Of a DNA stretch of 49,244 bases, positions 30,201-38,135 are shown one piece after another. Under the pieces are notes generated by a model. It saw only the letters and a list, made by a program, of their open reading frames with translations, was not told the origin of the DNA and made no database searches. Source of the stretch: a virus. The position numbers were made by a program, and so were the translations under genes. Each line of letters begins with the position of its first letter. Position 1 is the stretch's first letter. The stretch lies in IMG/VR virus record IMGVR_UViG_3300046171_000177, positions 1 to 49,244 of that record. One strand, 5' to 3'.

Positions 30201-32829
30201 AATAGTGGGATATGACTCTAGCGACTCCAACACAAGATTTGATTTTTTTACATCTGGCTCTAAAAAACTAACTATACTTGATAGCGGTAACGTTGGTATT
30301 GGAACTGATAGTCCTAGCGCTAATTTAGAAATAGGTTCTGATGGAGCAGGTGAAAAAACATTAAAAATACATAGCGATACAGCAAATTCATATTTTGAAA
30401 TTGAGTCTTTAGGAAATATAGCTAGGTTAAAAGCTACAAACAATACTAACCTTATGCTACGCTCTGATGGTGGTGGTGGATATATAACTAATTGGACTAA
30501 TGGCGCTGAGCGAATGCGTATTACTAGCGCTGGAAATGTTGGTATTGGAATTAATAATCCCGCGTATGTTTTAGACACACACTCAGGTACTACTAACGTG
30601 GCTGCTAGATTTAAGTCTGGTGACAATCAAGCTTGGATAAGTGTTCAAGATGATGACAGTGGAACGTACGGAGCTTTGTTTGGAACAGATAGTGACGCAG
30701 GTCACGATATAATATTAGCGGATAGTAGCGCTAATAAAAGATTGGTTATTAACGGGTCTGGTCACGTTGGTATTGGAACAACTAGTCCTGATTCTTTATT
30801 ACACGTTTCAGCAGACGTTTCAAGTGGTGGCGTAACTAACACAGGAACTATAACTATAGAGGGTAGACCCGCTGGGTACTTAGGAGATGATATTGCCACC
30901 ATAGACTTTCATAATACTGGAGTAAAGTATGCTGATATTAGAATGGAAAGAGGTAACGCTGCTAACGACTCTCAGCTTGTTTTTTCAACGTCAGACACTG
31001 GAACTCTTAACGACGCATTAATAATAAATGAGGTTGGCAACGTAGGAATTGGTACAACCACACCTTCTGAAAAGCTAGAAGTCAATGGTAATATAAAAGT
31101 TGGAGATGGTAATGAAGCTAGATTTGGTGCTGACAATGATTTAAGAATATACCACAACGGAACAAATTCTAATATAGAAAACTTTACTGGTACTTTACAG
31201 ATTGTACAAACCGTAGATGATGATGACATTACTTTCAGATGTGACGACGGTTCTGGCGGTACAACGCCTTATTTAACTATTGATGGTAGTGCTGTAGCAA
31301 ACAAATTTAGTGAAAAAGTACAAATATATAAAGTTGACGCTACAGCAAATCCAAGATTATCTCTTGGTAGACAAGCAGAAGAAAGCATAAACTTTGACGT
31401 TGAAGATAGGACAGCTAGAATATATCACAGACAAGATGAAACAACAGGCAATCATGTTTTAAAGCTTACTGTAGATTCAGATACTTCTGACACTAAGGAT
31501 ATACATTTAGGATTTAGAGATGCAGATGGTTCTAATGAGTCTATTAAATTTACTGTTGATGAAAGTGGCAATGTAGGTGTTGGTACTACTGATCCATCTG
31601 AAAAACTACATGTTGCTGGTAATATAAAAGTTGCAGATAATAATGAGCTTAGAGTTGGCACTGGTAATGATTTAAGATTTACACACACAGGCACTGGTTC
31701 TTATATAGATAATTATACTGGAAATTTAAGTATAAGAAATTTTGCTGATGACAGCGATATATTATTCCAATCAGACGATGGTTCTGGTGGTGTTGAAACA
31801 TATTTCTTTTTAGATGGTGGTTCTGTTGCAACGCAATTTAACAAGAACACGCTGCATCCCGATGGCGTAAAAGCTAGATTTGGTAGTTCTGCAGATATGT
31901 ACATAAATCACGATGGTACTAATAGCTATATTGAAAACGAAACTGGAAACTTATATATATTAAACAGGTCTGACGACAAAGACATAGTATTACAGTCTGA
32001 TGACGGTAGCGGAGGTTTAGCAACTTATCTTCAGCTCGACGGAAGCAGCGTGAGAACAAGAGCGTTTAAAGATGTTAACTTTGACGACAGCGTTCAAGCA
32101 ACGTTTGGAGCTTCTTCAGATTTAAAAATATACCACGATGGTAGTAATAGTTATATAAAAGATGGTGGAACTGGTAATTTAAGAATAGCTGGGCAGTCAG
32201 TAGATATTCTTAATCCTGATGCAAATGAGTTTAAAGCAAGATTTAAAGACAACGCAGAAGTTGAATTATACTACGACAATAGCAAAAAGTTTGAAACAAC
32301 ATCTACAGGTGTTGAGGTTACGGGTAATATATCTTTAACTGGTAGTGTACAAAAACAAATACAAGTTTTCCCAATGAACTTTGTAGATGATTTAGGTACA
32401 GATAAACACTTTATGCCGTTTGTAACTAATACAGAACAAACAGTTAACTACCAGGAAGAAGCTGCTATGGTTATGCCAGCAGACGGTAGAGTTGTATCTG
32501 TAACGGTACACTACGCTCAAATGCACGGAGCAGCAAGTGATATAACAGTTGGTATTGAAACATCGCCTTGTGGACAATCATATACTAACGCTTGGACTAT
32601 AGAAGAAACTGAAACTATATCAGCTTCAGCAGATGACGACCACCATGTATTTCACTTTGCTTTTGATAATGCAAAACATTTTGAGTCTACAGATAAAATG
32701 GCGCTATCAATACAGCAATCTGTTGATTTACAAAATGCTAATAGATTTTTTTGGGTAACAGCAGTAATAGAATATGACTGGTCAACCTTTTTAGGTGGAA
32801 CTAGCGCTGAATATACAACAACACCTTAA
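27281..32829 (+). CDS. Giant repeat-rich tail fibre/adhesin, two +1 frameshifts
   Basis: Three open frames join into about 1,848 residues after removing one T at 28709-28711 and one C at 28912-28913. The N-terminus MKWIGEHIWDLRSRFRN is a typical attachment end of marine phage fibres. Residues about 35-290 hold four propeller-like units (FKPDGTKMYIL then LSTAWDISTAS). A lectin-like beta domain follows (NDTFTETNTTAIES to DKFEVKM). Then come about nine GNVGIGTTSPSEKLHV units, four DLRIYHNGTNS/DDGSGG units, and a C-terminal beta domain (QIQVFPMNFVDDLGTDKHFMP to the end). It is the probable receptor-binding fibre. No S74-type self-cleaving chaperone triad was identified. Confidence 0.83.
27440..28095 (+). 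repeat. Four propeller-like repeats in the fibre N-terminal domain
   Basis: Each unit pairs a strand such as FKPDGTKMYIL, ISPDGIYLYIV, FKPDGTMFWAC or FSEDGTKVWVT with a closing LSTAWDISTAS-type strand (variants MSTAWDISTAS, LSTAWDVSTLS, LSTAWDIRTAV). Spacing of about 55-75 residues fits blades of a small beta-propeller or a solenoid. Confidence 0.72.
28709..28711 (+). other. Frameshift site 1 in fibre gene (T3, extra T)
   Basis: GACTTTAGGTGG read with one T fewer gives VFDLGGTVVFNDTF and removes the early stop at 28732. Confidence 0.8.
28912..28913 (+). other. Frameshift site 2 in fibre gene (extra C)
   Basis: GACACCTACGCC read with one C fewer gives LADTTPTSVDYEVRVDF and removes the stop at 28931. 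Confidence 0.78.
29428..31620 (+). repeat. About nine GIGTTSPSEKLHV repeats in the fibre
   Basis: Variants include GVGITNPTSKFHVV, GIGTTSPTARLHVE, VGIGTSSPSEKLEV, VGIGTTSPSEKLHV, VGIGTDSPSANLEI, VGIGINNPAYVLDT, VGIGTTSPDSLLHV, VGIGTTTPSEKLEV and VGVGTTDPSEKLHV. Spacing is irregular (about 40-110 residues). This is a common shaft repeat of marine phage and Bacteroidota adhesins. Confidence 0.9.
31108..32210 (+). repeat. Four DLRIYHNGTNS/DDGSGG repeats in the fibre
   Basis: Units contain DLRIYHNGTNSNIEN, DLRFTHTGTGSYIDN, DMYINHDGTNSYIEN and DLKIYHDGSNSYIKD, the first three followed by a D-rich strand and DDGSGG. Unit length is about 70-150 residues. They partly interleave with the last GIGTT-type repeats. 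Confidence 0.88.
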
Positions 32830-32874
32830 TTTTATATAATATGAATTATTCTAAAAACGAGTAATAATAATAGT

Positions 32875-33198
32875 ATGGCAGGTATAACTAAAAATTTAGA
32901 CGACTTTACTGAAGGCGCTAGTGGATCTCAAAGCTTCGTTGTTAGCTCATCTTTGAGTAACATTATAATATCGAACTCAAGCTCAACGCTAGATATACAT
33001 GTTACAGTTGTTTTGTCTTTGCCAGAATATACTGCTGTATCGCATTTAGTTAAAGAAATCAAAATACCGCCGACAGTAAGTTTGAATTTATTAGAAAACA
33101 ACACATTAAAAGTAAAAAGCGCTAAAGCGGCGATATATTACGACGAGCCAACAGCGAACACTGACGACTTAATGACGGTAACATATACATCACAATAA
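32875..33198 (+). CDS. Hypothetical small beta-rich structural protein
   Basis: 107 residues, serine/threonine-rich and mostly beta, with no signal peptide or membrane segment. It lies directly after the fibre and may be a fibre-associated or head-fibre protein. The 45-base gap before it is very AT-rich and holds no clear signal. The family is not recognised. Confidence 0.7.
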   Translation: MAGITKNLDDFTEGASGSQSFVVSSSLSNIIISNSSSTLDIHVTVVLSLPEYTAVSHLVKEIKIPPTVSLNLLENNTLKVKSAKAAIYYDEPTANTDDLMTVTYTSQ

Positions 33199-33199
33199 A

Positions 33200-33475
33200 A
33201 TGGCATACATACAAAATAATCCGTTTAAAAAATTAAAAAAAACTACCAGAGGTAAAGGTAGGCACTTTCTTCATGCTGATGAAGGTGGAGGAATGACCGA
33301 GGCTGGTAGAAAAGCTTATAAAAAAGAAAACCCTGGGAGTACACTTTCTGCGCCTGTTACAGGTAAAGTTAAGCCTGGTAGTAAAGCTGCTAAGCGTAGA
33401 AAGTCATTTTGCGCTAGATCAAAAAGTTGGACTAGCGAAAGAGGTAAAGCAGCTAGAAGAAGATGGAAATGTTAA
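33200..33475 (+). CDS. Small basic DUF6321-like protein
   Basis: 91 residues, strongly basic. It contains GMTEAGRKAYKKENPGSTLSAPVTGKVKPGSKAAKRRKSFCARS and ends in RRRWKC; the pattern matches the DUF6321-type module common in marine phages (quoted here in outline: TEAGRKAY, PGS, APVTGKV, RRKSFCAR). Two cysteines and many K/R could bind nucleic acid or a metal. It is the first of three consecutive tiny basic proteins. Biochemical role unknown. Confidence 0.78.
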   Translation: MAYIQNNPFKKLKKTTRGKGRHFLHADEGGGMTEAGRKAYKKENPGSTLSAPVTGKVKPGSKAAKRRKSFCARSKSWTSERGKAARRRWKC

Positions 33476-33486
33476 AATAAATAGAT

Positions 33487-33672
33487 ATGGCTTATAAGAT
33501 GAAATACGCTTCGCCGATGGTTAAGCATTGCTTTAAAATGACTGACGAATCGCCGATGAAAAGAAAGTTAACAGCTTCATGTAAAGCTGCGGCTAGAAGG
33601 AAGTTTAAAGTTTATCCAAGCGCTTATGCTAATATGTGGGCATCTAAGCAGCAAGGTAAAGGTAAGTGCTAA
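33487..33672 (+). CDS. Tiny basic protein with KAAARRKFKVYPSAYANMWA motif
   Basis: 61 residues, basic. The stretch SCKAAARRKFKVYPSAYANM is a recognisable module found in many marine phage and giant virus small proteins. Function unknown; DNA packing or virion filling is possible. Its stop overlaps the next start (TAATG). Confidence 0.78.
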   Translation: MAYKMKYASPMVKHCFKMTDESPMKRKLTASCKAAARRKFKVYPSAYANMWASKQQGKGKC

Positions 33673-33950
33673 TGGCTTTTAAGATGAAGTCGCCGTTCGC
33701 TAAGAAAACAAAGGCAAAAGGCGGTGGCACTACAAAAGTTTGCCTACCAAAAGCTAAAATTGCTAGCATGAGTCAGTCTGAAAGACAAGCCGTAATACGC
33801 GCTAAAAGATCCGCTGGTAAAGCTGGTAAATATAAAAGATCTAGCAAAAGCAACGTCACTGGCACTAGCAGCGGCGGTAGCTTAAAGACTTGGGTAAAAC
33901 AAGACTGGAGACAGGTTGGTGACCCAAGCAAAAAGTGCGGAGAAAAATAA
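33672..33950 (+). CDS. Small basic protein, DUF5872-like in character
   Basis: 92 residues from the ATG overlapping the preceding stop; a longer frame beginning at 33666 is unnecessary. It is Lys/Arg/Ser-rich, with KVCLPKAKIASMSQSERQAV near the middle and LKTWVKQDWRQVGDPSKKCGEK at the end. The latter recalls the W-x5-W ending of DUF5872-type proteins. With its two neighbours it forms a basic-protein trio at the end of the virion block. Confidence 0.72.
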   Translation: MAFKMKSPFAKKTKAKGGGTTKVCLPKAKIASMSQSERQAVIRAKRSAGKAGKYKRSSKSNVTGTSSGGSLKTWVKQDWRQVGDPSKKCGEK

Positions 33951-33974
33951 CAGTTACTTAGCGATTACTTAATA

Positions 33975-34015
33975 TAAAAAACGGCCCACAAGGTAATTAT
34001 AACCCTATGGACCGT
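33975..34015 (-). terminator. Intrinsic terminator for the leftward block
   Basis: Read on the minus strand, ACGG/CCGT, TGG/CCA and ACC/GGT helices separated by small internal loops form one hairpin (arms 33981-33994 and 34002-34015) followed by TTTTTT and TATATT. It lies about 60 bases beyond the last leftward gene. On the plus strand no T tract follows, so it should act mainly on leftward transcription. Confidence 0.75.
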
Positions 34016-34081
34016 AAAATTGATATAAGCAAAGTGCTTTACGTAGCGATAATGATTATCGTTTACGTTATAGCTATCTAA
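34007..34081 (+). CDS. Possible 24-residue hydrophobic peptide
   Basis: An ATG-started frame encodes MDRKIDISKVLYVAIMIIVY plus VIAI, a charged start and one membrane segment. It follows the last rightward gene and ends inside the stop region of the convergent Hc1-like gene. The start codon lies in the arm of the leftward terminator hairpin, so the frame may be accidental. Tiny membrane peptides of this type are common in phages, but nothing else supports it. Confidence 0.3.
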   Translation: MDRKIDISKVLYVAIMIIVYVIAI

Positions 34082-34269
34082 GCTGCAACAGAGTTTTTTT
34101 GTTCTTGAACCTCAACTCTAATTGTTTGAGCTAAGTTCTTAACATTCTGCATGGTCTTGCGGATTCTAGTCCCCGCAGACTTATTGCCTTCTGCAAACTT
34201 TTCTACATCATCAATGCTATTTTGCAGCATTACTAACATTTCTTCGTAATAATTTTCAATTTTGTTCAT
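34078..34269 (-). CDS. Histone H1-like (Hc1 family) protein
   Basis: 63 residues. The core VEKFAEGNKSAGTRIRKTMQ followed by NVKNLAQTIRVEVQEQKN matches Hc1-type histone H1-like proteins of Bacteroidota and Chlamydiae (pattern K-F-x-x-G-N-x-x-A-G-T-R-x-R-K). The family is known for small DNA-associated helical proteins; here it could compact phage DNA or modulate host chromatin. It is the last gene of the leftward block and lies just before the leftward terminator. Unlike larger Hc1 proteins it lacks a long Lys/Ala-rich tail. Confidence 0.82.
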   Translation of the reverse strand: MNKIENYYEEMLVMLQNSIDDVEKFAEGNKSAGTRIRKTMQNVKNLAQTIRVEVQEQKNSVAA

Positions 34270-34285
34270 AATATTAAATTTAAGA

Positions 34286-36142
34286 TTAAATTACTTCACA
34301 GTTACCACCAGCGCAAGCAAGCTCGCCTGATAGGTCTGTGTTATCGTCCATCTCAATAACCTTCGTTAAATCAACGTCAGATAATACTTTGGACATTTTA
34401 GTAAATGTAGCTTCGTCAATGTCCTCAAACGGAGCTTGTGTGTATGTACCGCCGTTATATGGCAATACTGATAAACCATTGTAGTGTTCTCTGTTTTCCC
34501 ACATCCAATCACCAGCTTTATCCCACTCATCATCTTTCAATGATATAGTAGCTGATACGTTATGAGTGTTAGAACCAACACGGTGACCAGGCTTAACCCA
34601 CTCTGTAGCCACGCGCTTAACACGCTCAAGCGTATCAAACGGTGATTCAGTTCTTAATATTGATCCTTCAGGAGCTTTCTGAGGTACAGAAATTACAGCT
34701 GTATCGTGAGGTCTGAAGAACTCGTCTTCAATTAACTCAGGGTGATGTATTGAAAGATACGTATATATAGCTTCATTTTTCCCTACGCGCATTCTACGCA
34801 CATAATAGTCATTATGCCATGCGTGAATACCAGATGAAGTTCCTAATACCAGAGATGTCGTCCCTGCAGGTTTTACGGTTGTGCATCTAGCACTTTTGTT
34901 TATGCCTAAAAGCTTCGCTACTCTCGTGTTTTCTCTCTTTACGATACTTGCAGCGGCCTTCATATCCATTTGGAGCACAGCGGCACTCCCGATCCCTGTC
35001 ATTGACACACCTATAAGAGCGTCTTTCTCTGTTGTCTCTCTCCATATTTCCCTTAAATAATGAAAGTCAGTGTAGCTAGCTTGTAATGTACCGATAAACG
35101 CAGCAGCTTTAACTCTAGCTTCAAAGTCTTCTTGTGATTCAATATTAGATACGTTAACCTCACATAAGTTACAGAACTGAAACGGACGCAATGCTATTTC
35201 ACAACATGGATTAGTGCCCCAGTCTTTGTCGTTATTAAAATAAATACCAGGTTCACCAGCACCAGAAAGCTCAACACGTTTCCACAGATCCATAAAGAAC
35301 TCTTTAGTGATTTTGTGTCTCATTAAAACAGCAGAGTTATTAGCTCGTCCACGTTGTGGATCAGTCTCCCACCAATTCCCTGACTTGCAAGACACCATTT
35401 GATCATCTGTAGCACTGAATAAACTAATGAGAGCCGCACGGCGTATACCACCAGCCAAAACAGCATCAGCAATATGGCAAATAATGTCATGAACTTCAAG
35501 AGAAGTGAGTTGCGTTCCATCTTGTTTTTCATCTAATATACCTTGTATTTTAATTAAACACTCTTTTAAAGGCTGTGGGCCAGGTGCTTTACCACCAGAA
35601 GTTACAAGCCTTGCGCCTTTAGGTCTAATGTCTGTATAATCAAATTTTATCTTCGACGCACGCTTATCACCTAAGTAAGACTTTATCAATACTTTTACAG
35701 CATCAGACCAACCTTCAATACTATCACCAATAACAAAACGTCTACTGCGTTTGTCAAATGGTTTTATAATAGCTGGTAGTCTTTTAATATGATGCTGTTG
35801 AACTGAATACCCTACGCCACATCCAGACAACAATAAGAACATTATCTCATTAAAAGCATCAACGCTATCAGCTGGAAGATATGAGCAATTATATAGGCGA
35901 TTAGGAGATATTTCAACTGGTTTGCCGGCAAATTGTAACGATCGCATAGATGGTAATACTTTTTTGCTATAAACGAACTTATACGCTTCATTGATTTGTT
36001 CTTTTAACTGTGGATATTTTTTAATGTGCATTTGGACGTTACGGTCAATGAGTTCCTCCCAAGTCTCCCGGCGGTTAAGCTCGGGATTATACTTGGCGTA
36101 CTTCATGTGAACAGTAATATCCGATAGGATGTTGTTGTTCAT
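34286..36142 (-). CDS. nrdJ: Adenosylcobalamin-dependent ribonucleoside-triphosphate reductase (class II)
   Basis: Reduces ribonucleoside triphosphates to deoxyribonucleotides using B12, independent of oxygen. 618 residues. Visible motifs: VLPSMRSLQFAG, N85-C86 in YNCSYLP (one of the redox cysteines), SGCGVGYSVQ, the active-site stretch TNPCCEIALRPFQFCNLCEVN with C313 (thiyl radical position) and E315, the TTVKPAGTTS substrate loop, and the C-terminal redox pair C610/C615 in CAGGNC. It belongs with the Lactobacillus leichmannii RTPR type rather than the large class II enzymes. It stands in a nucleotide-metabolism group with ThyA-like and MazG-like genes. It implies that infected cells have B12 available. 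Confidence 0.95.
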   Translation of the reverse strand: MNNNILSDITVHMKYAKYNPELNRRETWEELIDRNVQMHIKKYPQLKEQINEAYKFVYSKKVLPSMRSLQFAGKPVEISPNRLYNCSYLPADSVDAFNEIMFLLLSGCGVGYSVQQHHIKRLPAIIKPFDKRSRRFVIGDSIEGWSDAVKVLIKSYLGDKRASKIKFDYTDIRPKGARLVTSGGKAPGPQPLKECLIKIQGILDEKQDGTQLTSLEVHDIICHIADAVLAGGIRRAALISLFSATDDQMVSCKSGNWWETDPQRGRANNSAVLMRHKITKEFFMDLWKRVELSGAGEPGIYFNNDKDWGTNPCCEIALRPFQFCNLCEVNVSNIESQEDFEARVKAAAFIGTLQASYTDFHYLREIWRETTEKDALIGVSMTGIGSAAVLQMDMKAAASIVKRENTRVAKLLGINKSARCTTVKPAGTTSLVLGTSSGIHAWHNDYYVRRMRVGKNEAIYTYLSIHHPELIEDEFFRPHDTAVISVPQKAPEGSILRTESPFDTLERVKRVATEWVKPGHRVGSNTHNVSATISLKDDEWDKAGDWMWENREHYNGLSVLPYNGGTYTQAPFEDIDEATFTKMSKVLSDVDLTKVIEMDDNTDLSGELACAGGNCEVI

Positions 36143-36145
36143 TGA

Positions 36146-36283
36146 TTAGTTTTTGTATATTGTTAAACATGCGTCTATAAAACCTACGTATATAACGTGG
36201 TTTGTTCTGAATTCTTCTTGGTATGTTCTAATACCAAATAATAGCCCCGGAAAAGTACCGAAACTTAATTCCCATTCTCTCAT
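36146..36283 (-). CDS. Small conserved hypothetical protein (45 aa)
   Basis: The reading starts at ATG 36283, overlapping the stop of the upstream endonuclease gene (ATGA), and ends just before the reductase start. The peptide MREWELSFGTFPGLLFGIRT continues YQEEFRTNHVIYVGFIDACLTIYKN. The W-E-x-S-F-G-x-F-P-G-x-L-F-G-x-R pattern is one I recognise from marine phage small proteins. Function unknown; no membrane segment long enough to call. Confidence 0.75.
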   Translation of the reverse strand: MREWELSFGTFPGLLFGIRTYQEEFRTNHVIYVGFIDACLTIYKN

Positions 36284-36729
36284 TTGTTTTGATTTTGGAT
36301 TAATTTAATAGTTTCGTCGCAGTCCTTTTGGTTCTGAGGTTTATATAAAGTTACATGAGGTAAATTCTCTTTTACGTACTTTTTAAACATTTTCCATCGC
36401 ATTGGAAAACTTTCGTTTGCACGGCCTTTACATTCAATAATGAAGTCTTTGCCAACGAAATCTGGAGTATATTTAACTGGTAGTATTTTTTTATTTCCTC
36501 TGTTCTTATATTCACCTTTACCGTTAGACTGCTTTTCATAAGCAGCTTGAGTAAACTCAAAGCCTTCTTGCACAACGTAGGTTTCACCTTCATATGCAGC
36601 TTTGATCTTTGCTTTTTTCAGAGCTAGATACATATATCGTTCTAGCCCTGAAGCAAAGTTAATACCGTCCTGTCGTACGCGTTTAGCTCTTACAGGACCA
36701 CGCTTTTTAGATCTCTTCTTCATCTTCAA
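36280..36729 (-). CDS. T7 endonuclease I-like Holliday-junction resolvase
   Basis: 149 residues, basic N-terminus (MKMKKRSKKRGPVRAKRVRQ). The PD-(D/E)XK core aligns with T7 endonuclease I: SGLE with E30, YTPD with D90, IIECKG with E99 and K101, corresponding to E20, D55, E65 and K67 of the T7 enzyme. It cleaves branched DNA (four-way junctions and mismatches) during replication, recombination and packaging. Compared with T7 there is an insertion of about 20 residues between the first Glu and the catalytic Asp (ending in KILPVK). It may start at M3 (36723); it overlaps the upstream MazG-like gene slightly. Confidence 0.85.
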   Translation of the reverse strand: MKMKKRSKKRGPVRAKRVRQDGINFASGLERYMYLALKKAKIKAAYEGETYVVQEGFEFTQAAYEKQSNGKGEYKNRGNKKILPVKYTPDFVGKDFIIECKGRANESFPMRWKMFKKYVKENLPHVTLYKPQNQKDCDETIKLIQNQNK

Positions 36730-36976
36730 ACTTTTTAATCAAAGCTTCTTCAGATAAGTCTCTAATCTCTTCACGTGCAGCTTGAATATACAGTATTGCA
36801 TCCATCAACTCTTCTTGTATGTCATTTAAATAACCTAAAAGATTTTTGTGACCTTCAGTTCTTTCGTCGTGTAGTGTTCTACCGTACTTTTGATAACCTA
36901 TATTAGAACGCTCAACAAACTTGTTTACAACGTTTCTAACCACAGGATCTCTAAATTTAATTGTTTGCTCTGTCAT
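36707..36976 (-). CDS. MazG-like nucleotide pyrophosphohydrolase (small, all-alpha)
   Basis: 89 residues from the ATG at 36976; a longer frame to 37039 would only read back into the upstream gene. Residues 21-70 (ERSNIGYQKYGRTLH ... GYLNDIQEELMDAILYIQ) carry the E-E-x-x-D arrangement (E55, E56, D59) of all-alpha NTP pyrophosphatases and resemble MazG-like phage proteins. The likely role is hydrolysis of unwanted (d)NTPs. The start overlaps the stop of the membrane protein gene upstream. Confidence 0.68.
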   Translation of the reverse strand: MTEQTIKFRDPVVRNVVNKFVERSNIGYQKYGRTLHDERTEGHKNLLGYLNDIQEELMDAILYIQAAREEIRDLSEEALIKKFEDEEEI

Positions 36977-37203
36977 TATGCTAATATTGTTAAAATATAA
37001 TAAAATAATACTGGTGCTATTGTAGCAAGCACATCCCATTTATCGAATACGCCGTAATCAAAATAGTCATAAACTTCTTTAGCTACACCAACTGCTAGCA
37101 CTAGCCATAGTGTTGTTAAAGCTGTTAACCCAAGTTCTGTAAATATAACCGCGAATATAATACCCGCGATAGCGTGTTTGTATTTGTCTTTTCCTATGTG
37201 CAT
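36976..37203 (-). CDS. Small membrane protein, two to three TM segments
   Basis: 75 residues: HIGKDKYKHAIAGIIFAVIF, then TLWLVLAVGVAKEVYDYFDY, then WDVLATIAPVLFYYILTIL. The D-K-x-K-H-x-x-A-G and A-K-E-x-Y-D motifs match a family of small phage/bacterial membrane proteins of unknown function (YfiM-like in appearance). It lies between two MazG-family genes with minimal spacing. It could alter the host envelope during infection; this is inference. Confidence 0.75.
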   Translation of the reverse strand: MHIGKDKYKHAIAGIIFAVIFTELGLTALTTLWLVLAVGVAKEVYDYFDYGVFDKWDVLATIAPVLFYYILTILA

Positions 37204-37205
37204 AA

Positions 37206-38135
37206 TTATCCTTTTTGTGTTAGATTAGCTCTACCGTAGCTAGTTATTGGTTGATCTTTTACAAACGTGCCGTTGATCATTTTGCCTGTACGCTTTGATA
37301 TAACATCGTAAGCTGATTGTATACACTCTTCAATTGGTACACCAATTAACTCAGCTAAGTTAGTTAATACAACTACAGCATCACCGATACCATCAACAAT
37401 TTCGTTTGTATCATCTTTTAACAAAGCTCTACCAATCTCTCCAGTCTCTTCCATTAACTTAATATACTGAGTCTTTGGATCGCCTTTGTCGTACAAGCCA
37501 CGCTCATCAGCCCACTCTCTAATACAGTCAAATATAGGTTTATGGCAGTCTTTACAGTTAACATCAGGTTTTTCAAACACTTTACCATTTACTCTTGCCA
37601 ACTCTCTTTCAGACGCTTGCTTGGAAACCTCTGCTTTATGAGTTGTTCCAACAGTGATGTTTCTGTGTGGATTGTGGTCATAATACTTAGCCATAGCTTT
37701 ATTATATATATAACATCTATCGTTACTGTACTGTGATGTTTTTACGTTAGCCATAATCCAATTTATAGTTGGTTGAGTTATAGTAAACTCACCGTGAGCA
37801 GTTTCCCACTGCATACCAAGCTCGTCCATTAGTTGACCTTTCAATTTATTTATAGGGCACGGAAAGGTAGTCGTTGCCTCTGTTACGTTGATCTTCATTT
37901 TATTAAATTCTTTAAAATCGTTAGTAAAAAGTTTTTCATAGAGTTTTTCGTCAACAGGATAACCATATTGAACTTGCATTTCACGTTCTAATGTAGAAAT
38001 GTAAGATATATCGTCAGACCAAGCAAGTATTTCATACTCGCCAGGTTCGTAACCTTGTTGTTCTTCAACCCTATATTTCAAGTTGTTTGTCACCCCTATT
38101 TTTTTACCTGGGATGTGGTATAGTGCATACTTCAT
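37206..38135 (-). CDS. GIY-YIG-like domain fused to MazG pyrophosphohydrolase
   Basis: 309 residues in three parts. Residues 1-75 (YALYHIPGKKIGVTNNLKYR ... LAWSDDISYISTLEREMQ) look like a degenerate GIY-YIG fold with the G-x-T-x-N-x6-R core but a weak catalytic set. Residues 90-190 are a linker/unknown domain ending in a Cys pair (NCKDC). Residues 205-295 are a MazG domain with KLMEETGEIGRALL (E229, E230, E233) and NEIVDGIGDAVVVLTNLA (E245, D248, D252). MazG enzymes remove NTPs or ppGpp and help phage nucleotide supply. The stop and start overlap neighbours by a few bases (ATGA with the ThyA-like gene). Confidence 0.82.
   Translation of the reverse strand: MKYALYHIPGKKIGVTNNLKYRVEEQQGYEPGEYEILAWSDDISYISTLEREMQVQYGYPVDEKLYEKLFTNDFKEFNKMKINVTEATTTFPCPINKLKGQLMDELGMQWETAHGEFTITQPTINWIMANVKTSQYSNDRCYIYNKAMAKYYDHNPHRNITVGTTHKAEVSKQASERELARVNGKVFEKPDVNCKDCHKPIFDCIREWADERGLYDKGDPKTQYIKLMEETGEIGRALLKDDTNEIVDGIGDAVVVLTNLAELIGVPIEECIQSAYDVISKRTGKMINGTFVKDQPITSYGRANLTQKG

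Noticed and set aside
30024-30626. Long minus-strand open frame (200 codons) inside the fibre gene.
   Set aside because: It lies antisense to the GIGTTSPSEKLHV repeats and repeats itself accordingly; a shadow of repeat codons.
29428-32210. CRISPR-like array because of repeated motifs.
   Set aside because: Repeats are protein-level, irregular in spacing and diverged in DNA; they are fibre shaft units.
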